Below, piece after piece: positions 33,829 to 42,173 of a stretch of 64,000 nt of DNA. Position 1 is the first letter of the stretch, and each line of letters begins with the position of its first letter. Below the pieces are notes generated by a model, which saw nothing but the letters and a program-made list of their open reading frames with translations, was not told the origin of the DNA and searched no databases. Source of the DNA: an uncultured Tolumonas sp. (lineage in GTDB: Bacteria > Pseudomonadota > Gammaproteobacteria > Enterobacterales > Aeromonadaceae); the NCBI RefSeq assembly GCF_963676665.1, contig NZ_OY781378.1:1332001-1396000 (forward strand), given 5' to 3'. Both the position numbers and the translations under genes were made by a program.

Positions 33829-33956
33829 TATACCCTTCTTACTTGAAGTTGCAGCATCGTTGACGGCGTTCACTCACCCCAATCACATAGCCTATCTATG
33901 CTCTTGGGGATTCGCTCACTTGTCGCCTTGCTGCAACGCCAATTACTTTGGGTATA
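33829..33956. repeat. ERIC (intergenic repeat unit), about 127 bp
   Basis: A near-palindromic element beginning TATACCCTTCTTACTTGAAG and ending ACTTTGGGTATAT. The core holds TCACTCACCCCAATCACATA and its counterpart GCTCTTGGGGATTCGCTCAC. These match the published ERIC core and ends, including the regions targeted by the standard ERIC PCR primers. Length and position (between two genes of one transcription unit) fit the family. As RNA it would fold into a long hairpin between aruE and sucC. Confidence 0.88.
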
Positions 33957-33988
33957 TTTTCTCGATAATACGTTGATGGATAAACACA

Positions 33989-35158
33989 ATGAATTTACAT
34001 GAATATCAGGCCAAGCAATTATTTGCTGACTACGGCCTGCCTGTGCCTCCAGGTGTTCCTTGTTCTTCGGCGAATGAAGCCGTAGCTGCGACGAAAACGT
34101 TAGGCGGTGAAAAATGGGTTGTCAAATGTCAGGTTCATGCCGGTGGACGTGGTAAGGCTGGTGGAGTAAAAGTCGTTTCCTCTGAGCAAGAAGTCCGTGC
34201 CTTTGCCGAACATTGGTTAGGTAAACGTCTGGTGACTTACCAAACTGACGCGAATGGTCAGCCCGTGAATACCATTTTGGTGGAAGCCTGCGGCAACATT
34301 GCCAAAGAGTTGTATCTGGGCGCCGTAGTGGATCGCAGTACGCGTCGCGTGGTGTTTATGGCCTCGACCGAAGGCGGCATGGACATTGAAACCGTTGCTC
34401 ACAACACCCCTGAGCTCATTCACAAAGCCACACTCGATCCGCTGACTGGCCCGCAAGCCTATCAAGCGCGCGAACTGGGTTTCAAACTCGGTTTAAATGC
34501 GGAACAGCTGAAACAGTTCACCAAGATCTTCTTAGGCTTAGGCAAAATGTTTGTTGCCTGCGATCTGGCGCTGTTGGAAATCAACCCCTTGGTGATCACT
34601 GGTGAAGGCAATTTGCTGTGTCTGGATGGCAAAATCAACATCGACAGCAATGCCCTCTATCGTCAGCCGAAACTAAAAGCGTGGAACGATGAAACGCAGG
34701 ACGACCCTCGTGAAGTGGAAGCTGCCCACTGGGATCTGAACTACGTGGCTCTCGATGGCAGTATTGGCTGCATGGTCAACGGCGCAGGCTTGGCGATGGG
34801 CACCATGGACATCATCAAACACCACGGTGGATTCCCGGCCAACTTCCTCGATGTCGGTGGTGGTGCAACGAAAGAGCGCGTGACGGAAGCCTTTAAGCTC
34901 ATTCTCTCTGACAGTAAAGTCAAAGCGGTGCTGGTTAATATCTTCGGCGGTATTGTGCGTTGTGATCTGATCGCGGAAGGCATCATCGGTGCGGTAGCCG
35001 AAGTGGGTGTGAAAGTGCCGGTCGTCGTGCGTCTGGAAGGTAACAATGCTGAGCTGGGTTCACAGAAACTGGCAGAAAGTGGATTAAATATTATTGCAGC
35101 AACCAGTCTGACCGATGCTGCGGTACAAGTCGTTAAAGCAGCGGAGACCATGGCATGA
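33989..35158 (+). CDS. sucC: Succinyl-CoA synthetase, beta subunit
   Basis: 389 residues, ATP-grasp beta subunit: [37 protein letters not shown] (nucleotide site), [10 protein letters not shown], and [20 protein letters not shown]. With SucD it interconverts succinate + CoA + ATP and succinyl-CoA + ADP + Pi. It overlaps sucD by four bases. Usually sucCD follow sucAB in the TCA operon; here they follow aruE. They could recycle the succinate released by AruE into the succinyl-CoA spent by AruFG. Confidence 0.96.
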   Translation: MNLHEYQAKQLFADYGLPVPPGVPCSSANEAVAATKTLGGEKWVVKCQVHAGGRGKAGGVKVVSSEQEVRAFAEHWLGKRLVTYQTDANGQPVNTILVEACGNIAKELYLGAVVDRSTRRVVFMASTEGGMDIETVAHNTPELIHKATLDPLTGPQAYQARELGFKLGLNAEQLKQFTKIFLGLGKMFVACDLALLEINPLVITGEGNLLCLDGKINIDSNALYRQPKLKAWNDETQDDPREVEAAHWDLNYVALDGSIGCMVNGAGLAMGTMDIIKHHGGFPANFLDVGGGATKERVTEAFKLILSDSKVKAVLVNIFGGIVRCDLIAEGIIGAVAEVGVKVPVVVRLEGNNAELGSQKLAESGLNIIAATSLTDAAVQVVKAAETMA

Positions 35159-36030
35159 GCGTTCTGATCAATAAAGAGACTAAAGTCATCTGCCAGGGTT
35201 TTACCGGTTCACAAGGCACCTTCCATTCTGAACAAGCGATTGCCTACGGCACACAAATGGTCGGTGGTGTTTCACCGGGCAAGGGCGGCACCACGCATTT
35301 AGGTTTGCCAGTGTTTAACACCGTGCGTGATGCGGTAGAAGCAACCGGTGCGACGGCATCGGTGATTTATGTGCCTGCACCATTTTGCAAAGATGCGATT
35401 TTAGAAGCCATTGATGCCGGTATTGAGCTGATTGTGTGTATCACCGAAGGTATTCCAACGCTGGATATGCTGCAGGTGAAATGCCGTCTGGAAGAAACTG
35501 GCGTGCGCATGATTGGCCCGAACTGTCCGGGCGTCATTACGCCGGGTGAATGCAAGATCGGCATCATGCCGGGGCACATTCACCTGCCGGGTAAAGTCGG
35601 TATTGTATCCCGTTCTGGCACGCTGACCTATGAAGCGGTGAAACAGACCACCGATGCGGGCTTTGGTCAGTCCACTTGCGTGGGTATTGGTGGTGATCCG
35701 ATCCCGGGTTCTAATTTTATCGACATCCTGGAACTGTTCCAGAATGACCCGCAAACTGAAGCGATCGTGATGATTGGTGAAATTGGTGGCACCGCGGAAG
35801 AAGAAGCGGCAGCCTATATTAAAGCTAACGTGACGAAACCAGTGGTTTCATACATCGCGGGTGTGACGGCTCCTGCCGGTAAGCGTATGGGCCATGCGGG
35901 TGCGATCATCGCCGGTGGTAAAGGCACTGCGGCGGAGAAGTTTGCTGCGTTAGAAGAAGCGGGTGTGAAAACTGTGCGTTCTCTGGCGGATATTGCTGCG
36001 GGCTTACGTGAAGTGACGGGCTGGAAATAA
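35155..36030 (+). CDS. sucD: Succinyl-CoA synthetase, alpha subunit
   Basis: 291 residues, CoA-binding alpha subunit. [19 protein letters not shown] binds CoA; the phosphorylated His is in [11 protein letters not shown], and [20 protein letters not shown] is the family signature. Its ATG lies inside the sucC stop (ATGA). It ends the long plus-strand run. No convincing T-tract terminator follows before the next gene at 36215, though TAAGGCCTCA...GAGGCCTTA at 36035-36067 can form a hairpin. Confidence 0.96.
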   Translation: MSVLINKETKVICQGFTGSQGTFHSEQAIAYGTQMVGGVSPGKGGTTHLGLPVFNTVRDAVEATGATASVIYVPAPFCKDAILEAIDAGIELIVCITEGIPTLDMLQVKCRLEETGVRMIGPNCPGVITPGECKIGIMPGHIHLPGKVGIVSRSGTLTYEAVKQTTDAGFGQSTCVGIGGDPIPGSNFIDILELFQNDPQTEAIVMIGEIGGTAEEEAAAYIKANVTKPVVSYIAGVTAPAGKRMGHAGAIIAGGKGTAAEKFAALEEAGVKTVRSLADIAAGLREVTGWK

Positions 36031-36214
36031 TGGCGTAAGGCCTCATAACGTTTAAAGAAAGAGGCCTTAAATTTCAGTTGAAATCACATTTGAAGTTTTT
36101 AATTACATTGAAATTTTTCTTTTTCCTTTGGGGTGGTCAATAGTATTGATAGACTTTTAAGAAAGTACGTTGCAGTAAACATTGACGCTTAGATATGGGC
36201 CTCATTGAGAAATA

Positions 36215-39200
36215 ATGAAAACAATAATTTTTTCCCCTCTAAGTTTGAAAGTTCGTCTCATAAGTATAGTCATTCTGACTTTTGTACTGAGTCTGTGGGC
36301 GTTGACGTTTGCTATAACTAATTCCCTCAGACAGGATATAAAAGAGCTGCTCACTGCACAGCAAAACTCGGCAGCGTCTTATATTGCCGCGGACATTGAT
36401 GCCAAAATAATTCAACGTGTCGACCTTCTCAATCAAAATGCCAAACTTGTTTCCCAGTATTTCAATTCTCCAGTACAGATGCGCACCTTTCTTAAAGAAC
36501 GAATTGGTCTTCAGGCCCTTTTTCAGGAAGGGCTCGTTGTCATTGACAGGCAGGGTATCGGTATTGCTGAATTTCCTTCTGGTCTTGGTCGGGAAACGGC
36601 TAGCTTTAACACACGTGAATATTTTCAAAAAGTAATGGCGACAGATAAAACAGCGATTGGGAAACCGCGAAAAAGTAATTTCACGGGTCGGCCACTCGTT
36701 GCTATTGCTGCCCCCATCAGAAACGCTTCTGGTGCATTAGTCGGTGTTCTTGCCGGTTTCTCCTCTCTCTCGGATAAAAGCCTGTTTGGTCAGGTTGCTC
36801 AAAACAGAATGGAAAAAGCCGGAACGATTATTGTTGGTGACCCGTACTACCACTTAATTGTTTCTTCGAGTAAATCTGCAGATATTCTCCAACCGATGCT
36901 AAATCAAGACGCTTCGGTGGATATTAATTTCCATGAAACAAAGATTTTAAGTACAGCAAAAATAATTCCATCGACGGGTTGGCTAGTACAAATTGCGTTG
37001 TCGGCAGAAGAAGCGTTTATGCCTATTCGGCATATGGAAACGGTTATTTACGTGATTGCACTGACCCTGACTTTGTTATCGTCAGGTGTTGTTTGGATTC
37101 TCGTAAAACATGCACTGAACCCTCTGGATAAGGTGACTCGTACCATACGAAAAATGGCGAATCATGAAGAGGGAGATATGCATGTGTTGCCACAGACGGG
37201 TGACAACGAGATCAGAAATTTGACTGATAGTTTTAATCTGTTGGTGGAACAACGTATTCGTTCGGAGGCGGCATTACGTCACAGCGAGGCTCGGCTTGCA
37301 CGCGCTGAGTTAGCGTCGAAATCAGGGAATTGGGAATTTCACCTGAGAGATCAATCTATTATTGCTTCCTCCGGAGCAATAAAAATTTTCGGTTTACATA
37401 AAGAAAAGTACGAATTTACTGAAATCAAAAAAGCAGCCTTGTCAGAATATCGCGTTATGCTTGATTCGGCGATGAAAGCGCTTATTGAGGAGGATGCACC
37501 TTATAATGTCGAGTTCAGAATACGGACATTAGATAAAGGCGAATTGAAAGATATTCACTCAATCGCCTATTTTGACAGAGAAAAACAAATCGTTTTTGGC
37601 GTTGTTCAGGATGTGACTGAGCGGCTGAACATTCAGAGAACGCTTGAACAGGAAGAGTTGCGGCGGCGTATTTTTCTGGAGCAATCACAAGAAGGGATTG
37701 CGGTGCTACGTCAGGATGGTAGTTTATTCGAGTGGAACCCCGCTTTTGCTCAAATGTTGGGGTATTCCGAGCAGGAAATGAGGTATCTCAATGTCAAAGA
37801 TTGGGATAGCAAGCTAGAGCATGAAAAGATTGATGATATAACCCATAACCTTGGCTTGGGCCACCTAACCATTGAGACACAGCATCAGCGTCAGGATGGG
37901 CGTTATTATGATGTTGAAGTTTATATCAGTGGTGTTGAATGGGCGAATCAATATTATTTGTTTTGTGTGCATCATGATATTACCGATAGAAAACAATCAG
38001 AGCTCGCATTGCGCGAGAGCGAGGCGCGTTTTCGGGCAATCATCGAGGCATCGCCTATCCCTTATGCCTTAAATGATGAACAGTTTAATATTACCTATCT
38101 CAATCCCGCCTTTGTCAGTACTTTTGGCTATTCGTTGCAAGACATTCCTACTGTAGCTGATTGGTGGCCTAAGGCTTATCCTGATCCCGCATATCAACAA
38201 CAAATCACCGCAGCCTGGCAGGCGCATATGACAAAGGCTGAACGAGAAAAACAGGCGTTCGAGCCAATAGAAGCAGATATTCGGTGCAAGAATGGGGAAG
38301 TTCGTACCGCGTTAGTTGCGTCAGAACCCCTTAATGGCTCTTTCCACGATCTGCATGTCGTGTCTTTTTTCGATATAACCAGCATCAAAAAGGCTGAAGC
38401 CTCTCAACGTCTGGCCGCTACCGTATTTTCTCATGCACATGAAAGTATTCTTATCACCGGGGCTGATGGAACCATTCTTGATGTCAATGGCATGTTTAGC
38501 GAGATCACTGGTTACCGTCGCGAAGATGTGATTGGAAAAAACGCTCGTATGTTCAATTCAGATAAACATTCTAAAACATTTTATGCGCGCATGTGGCTCG
38601 AGCTTAAACGGAATGGATATTGGGCGGGGGAAATGTGGAGCTGCCGGAAAAATGGTGAGATTTTTCCAGAAATGCTGACCATTAGCGCCGTTTGCGATCA
38701 GCTCGGCAATGTATAGCAATATGTCGCGTTGTTCTCTGATATCTCCGAAGCCAAAGCGCATGAACAACGGTTAGAAACAATGGCGCATTATGACACATTG
38801 ACAGGGTTGCCCAACCGTTCACTGTTGTCAGATCGTTTACAGTTGGCGATGGCACAAGCCATTCGTTACAAAAAATACATTGCGGTATGCTATCTCGATC
38901 TAGATGGTTTCAAGCAGATTAATGACAGTTATGGTCATGAGGTTGGCGATCGGTTATTGGTTGTACTGGCTGCTCAGATGAAACAAACACTTCGTAAATC
39001 AGATACGCTTGCAAGAATTGGTGGTGATGAATTTGTGGTTGTCTTGCAGGGTATGGCGGATAGTTCATCCTCTCTTGTGAGCGCTGAACGCTTGGTTCAG
39101 GCTGCAGCACAACCTGTCATGGTTGGTGAGTTGCAACTACAGGTGTCAGCCAGTGTGGGGATTACCTTCTTCCCTCAAGATATTACTATTGATGCTGATC

Positions 39201-39304
39201 AGCTATTACGTCAGGCAGATCATGCTATGTATCAGGCAAAACAGTCAGGAAAAAATCGTTATTGTCTGTTCCAAACGTATTATGCCGATGTTGCAGAGGG
39301 ATAA
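36215..39304 (+). pseudogene. Cache-HAMP-PAS-GGDEF diguanylate cyclase interrupted by an in-frame TAG
   Basis: One continuous frame of about 1,029 codons is cut by TAG at 38714-38716. Upstream (833 codons): TM helix about 13-32, periplasmic Cache domain, TM about 278-298, HAMP, and about four PAS domains. Downstream, in the same frame: the end of the last PAS (QYVALFSDIS) and a GGDEF domain with IGGDEFVVVL and an inhibitory RKSD site five residues before it. No EAL domain. Normal neighbours would read GNV-x-QYVALF, so a single-base change of a sense codon (for example AAG) explains the stop. The upstream piece alone would be a sensor without output. Confidence 0.8.
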
Positions 39305-39457
39305 CTACATTGAAGACCCTAAAGCAGGACAATATGTTGTCTTTTATGACCATTGTTTCCTGGTGGCGTCCCGCTCCGCATTTTCCCTCCTCGGTGGAAT
39401 AACCGCACTGGCGTGATATTACAAACCGGTTTTACCAGATAATAGGTCGGGCGGTAA

Positions 39458-39491
39458 GAAAAAAGCCCCTCTCAATAAGAATGCAGAGGGG
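39458..39491 (-). terminator. Minus-strand rho-independent terminator
   Basis: Stem CCCCTCT / AGAGGGG (39466-39491) followed, on the minus strand, by a T run (AAAAAA at 39459-39464 on plus). The CusF-like gene already has its own terminator at 39601, so what this one ends is unclear. Confidence 0.55.
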
Positions 39492-39600
39492 AAAGTGGAG
39501 TATGAAAATTAGTGTAAAACGGCTCTATAAATACAAACCTAACAAGCAAAAAGAAAAACGAACTAATTTTCACCCCAGAATGCACAGAATAATAAAAACA

Positions 39601-39628
39601 AAAAGGGTTATGAAAATAACCCTTTTTT
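39601..39628. terminator. Bidirectional rho-independent terminator
   Basis: Stem AAAAGGGTTA / TAACCCTTTT, with A-rich and T-rich flanks on the two sides, 20 nt after the stop of the minus-strand CusF-like gene. Confidence 0.85.
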
Positions 39629-39647
39629 AAGCATCGTTAATCGAATA

Positions 39648-39956
39648 TTACTGAGAAACTGGTGTCACAAAATGTGCATCTGCATTGAATGCATTAGATG
39701 TAGTGAACTGAACATCCACAGTCTGCCCAACAGAAATACCTTTTAATACGTTGCTACCATCAGCAGTGTAGGTGAATGTACGAGCTGGCCAGCCTAGTTC
39801 AGAAACTGCATTCTGTTTAACCGTAACTTTTTGGTTTGCCGCATCAACACTAACAACAGAACCATGCGCACTGTAGGTGTTTACATCTGCCTGAGCAGAA
39901 AGAGCGGCTAAGGATAATGCAGCAACAGCAGCAAAACGAACGAATGTATTTTTCAT
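39648..39956 (-). CDS. CusF-like small periplasmic protein lacking copper ligands (second copy)
   Basis: A 102-residue paralogue of the protein at 6582-6893, with which it shares a signal peptide (here ending LSAQA), HGSVVSVDAANQKVTV, SELGWPARTFTYT and HFVTPV at the C terminus. The CusF copper ligands are again missing: His to Gln, Met to Arg and Met to Phe, while the Trp in GWP remains. That two copies keep the same altered site suggests selection for another role. It has its own terminator and stands about 40 nt from an IS200-type element. Confidence 0.7.
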   Translation of the reverse strand: MKNTFVRFAAVAALSLAALSAQADVNTYSAHGSVVSVDAANQKVTVKQNAVSELGWPARTFTYTADGSNVLKGISVGQTVDVQFTTSNAFNADAHFVTPVSQ

Positions 39957-39990
39957 GATTTTAACTCCACAGATTTCATTTTATTTTTAA

Positions 39991-40625
39991 CTGAAAACCA
40001 CGTCCTATGGACGTGGTTATCTACTTTTTGGCTCTGCCTATAGATGCTACTCATGGAAAATCCAAATCTGTTGTCCCCACAACCGATAAGGAAAATCCAT
40101 GAGTAGATTTGAAAAAGCATCCCATGTGATCTGGCATTGTCAATATCACATAATTTGGACCCCTAAGTGCCGTTTTCGTATATTGAAAGACAATGTAGGG
40201 AAAGAAGTTTATCGACAGATTCGGATATTGTGCGACCAATTGAAAATACAGATAGTTGAATTAAATGTCCAAATAGACCATGTGCATCTTTTGGTAAAAA
40301 TTCCGCCTAGGTTATCAGTATCTGAAGTTATGGGTCATTTGAAAGGAAGAACAGCGATCCGATTGTTCAATAAATTTCCCTATTTGAGAAAGCATAAGTT
40401 ATGGGGAAATCATTTTTGGGCAAAGGGTTATTGCGTTGACACCGTAGGTGTGAATGCAGAAATGATAAAGAAATATGTAAAGTACCGAGAGAAACACGAG
40501 CTGGATGATAAACAATTGTCATTGCAGAATATCTAAACTGAAAGGCGAAGGCCCTCAGGGTAAAAGCCAAGTACGCCCCTATGGGGCGCTAAAGCAATGC
40601 CGCCTTCTATGAAGGCGGATTTTTA
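39991..40625 (+). mobile_element. IS200/IS605-family insertion sequence (single tnpA)
   Basis: The element has tnpA but no tnpB. The left-end hairpin is AACCACGTCC-TAT-GGACGTGGTT (39996-40018). On the right are two hairpins, CGCCCC-TAT-GGGGCG (40574-40588) and CCGCCTTC-TAT-GAAGGCGG (40600-40618). All three have the same TAT loop. IS200 elements have no terminal inverted repeats or target duplication, so the outer borders are approximate. Confidence 0.75.
40099..40536 (+). CDS. tnpA: IS200-type Y1 transposase TnpA
   Basis: A 145-residue single-domain HUH transposase. The metal-binding HUH motif is DHVHLLV (His61, His63) and the catalytic Tyr is in MIKKYVKYREKHE (Tyr126). The N terminus (HVIWHCQYHIIWTPKCRFRIL) is characteristic. 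It cuts and joins single-stranded DNA at hairpin ends. The frame is intact with every catalytic residue present, so the element could be active. Confidence 0.93.
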   Translation: MSRFEKASHVIWHCQYHIIWTPKCRFRILKDNVGKEVYRQIRILCDQLKIQIVELNVQIDHVHLLVKIPPRLSVSEVMGHLKGRTAIRLFNKFPYLRKHKLWGNHFWAKGYCVDTVGVNAEMIKKYVKYREKHELDDKQLSLQNI

Positions 40626-41015
40626 CTGATCGGCATAAGCCAGATTTGTTTTTTGTTTTGTGAAACGCATCACGTTTCAATGGGGTAAGAATACAATCTC
40701 GATTTAATATGATAAATGCCAGTTTTTCAGATTAACTGTCTCAAAAAATGGAACAATAGATCTGGGTAAAAGCTTGGTACTGAGTAGCAGTAAGCTCTTT
40801 AGCGCTTCTTCAACGCCACACAGCATCATTAGCTAGCTTTATAACAGATGAACGTTTTCTGGAGTTTGCTGTGGTCTTGCACAGTAATTTTCGTGATCGT
40901 GGCTGAAATATCGTTTTTTTAGCAATTTTGCATGAATGGATATATCACCGCAAAGTTATACAAATACTAAGCTAAGATTAAAAAATAACTTGAGAACGAA
41001 TCATGGCGGTGAAGT
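40626..41015. other. Interval between IS200 element and alcohol dehydrogenase gene
   Basis: About 390 nt with no supported gene on either strand. It must contain the promoter of the dehydrogenase-cyclase pair. I see no clear promoter hexamers or operators. Confidence 0.35.
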
Positions 41016-42173
41016 ATGCCTCTTTATGAAATGCGCAAATTCGTTGCTCCGGAGTTTATTTTTGGTGTCAACGCACGGCATCGTGTCGGGTTTTATGCCC
41101 GTAATATGATGGCGAGACGAGTTTTTGTCGTTAGCGATCCGGGGGTTATTGCTGCCGGCTGGGTGAAAGATGTTATTGCTGATTTAACGGAGGTCGGCAT
41201 TGAGTCTGTTATATTTCAGGAACTCACATCAAACCCTAAAGATCATGAAGTCATGGCCGGTGCAGAAATATATGCTCGTGAGCGCTGTGATGTGATTGTT
41301 GCCGTCGGTGGTGGCAGTGTTATTGATTGTGCAAAGGCGATTGGCATTGTGCATACCAATGGTGGTCATATACTCGATTTTGAAGGGGCCGATCAGATTG
41401 ATATTCCCGGCCCGCCATTAATTTGCATTCCAACCACAGCGGGAACTGCTGCTGATATCTCGCAATTCTGCATTATTGTTAACTCACCAGAGCGTTATAA
41501 GATGGCGATCATCAGTAAGTGCATGGTTCCTGATGTCGCGCTGGTTGACCCAGAAACCACATTAACAATGGATACCTATTTAACCGCTTGTACAGGGATA
41601 GATGCATTAACTCATGCCATTGAGGCCTATGTATCCACTGCCAGTTCACCCATTGTCGATGTTCATGCGTTAGCAGCAATTAAACTGATTTGGAATAACA
41701 TTGAGCAGGCAGTATCGATGCCGCATCATTTGCCTTCCAGAGAAAATATGCTGCTTGGCAGCCTGCAAGCCGGTTTAGCCTTTTCCAATGCCAGCTTGGG
41801 TGCGGTACATGCGTTGGCTCATGCTCTAGGAGGTTTTCTCGATCTTCCCCATGGCGAATGTAATGCGTTACTACTGGAACATGTGGTGCGTTTCAACATC
41901 TCAAAAGCAACTGATCGTTATAAACAAATCGGTGAAGCCATTGGTCTGGAAATGGCGGGGATAACCGAGCGCCAACGGGCAAGGCGGATCACTGAAGCAC
42001 TTAGTCATCTTCGTAGTCGTTTGGGTATTGTAAATAGCCTTACTCAACGCGGTGTTCGGAGTGCGGATATTCCTGAATTAGCTTTTCATGCACTCAATGA
42101 CGCATGTCTGGTTACTAATCCTCGACATGCCAAAATTGATGATATAAAGGTTATTTATGGCGAAGCCATGTGA
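41016..42173 (+). CDS. Iron-containing alcohol dehydrogenase, ErcA-like
   Basis: A 385-residue group III alcohol dehydrogenase. The NAD(P) site is VGGGSVIDCAKAIG; PTTAGTAADISQF follows. Metal ligands are all present: Asp and His in GIDALTHAIEAYVST, His in LGAVHALAHALGG and His in LPHGECNALLLEHVV. RKFVAPEFIFG at the N terminus and the overall pattern recall Pseudomonas ErcA, an alcohol-dehydrogenase-like protein linked to regulation of ethanol oxidation beside the sensor ErcS. Here its 3' end overlaps a PAS-GGDEF-EAL gene by 17 nt, again a signalling partner. Enzyme or sensor role cannot be settled. Confidence 0.85.
   Translation: MPLYEMRKFVAPEFIFGVNARHRVGFYARNMMARRVFVVSDPGVIAAGWVKDVIADLTEVGIESVIFQELTSNPKDHEVMAGAEIYARERCDVIVAVGGGSVIDCAKAIGIVHTNGGHILDFEGADQIDIPGPPLICIPTTAGTAADISQFCIIVNSPERYKMAIISKCMVPDVALVDPETTLTMDTYLTACTGIDALTHAIEAYVSTASSPIVDVHALAAIKLIWNNIEQAVSMPHHLPSRENMLLGSLQAGLAFSNASLGAVHALAHALGGFLDLPHGECNALLLEHVVRFNISKATDRYKQIGEAIGLEMAGITERQRARRITEALSHLRSRLGIVNSLTQRGVRSADIPELAFHALNDACLVTNPRHAKIDDIKVIYGEAM

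Noticed and set aside
34741..35151. A 136-codon frame antisense to sucC
   Set aside because: Shadow of a conserved gene with high G+C third positions; Thr/Ser/Pro-rich low-quality protein.
39502..39633. A 43-codon, very basic open frame on plus that ends inside the terminator
   Set aside because: Composition follows from the A-rich DNA, the ribosome site is too close to the ATG, and the frame runs through a transcription terminator.
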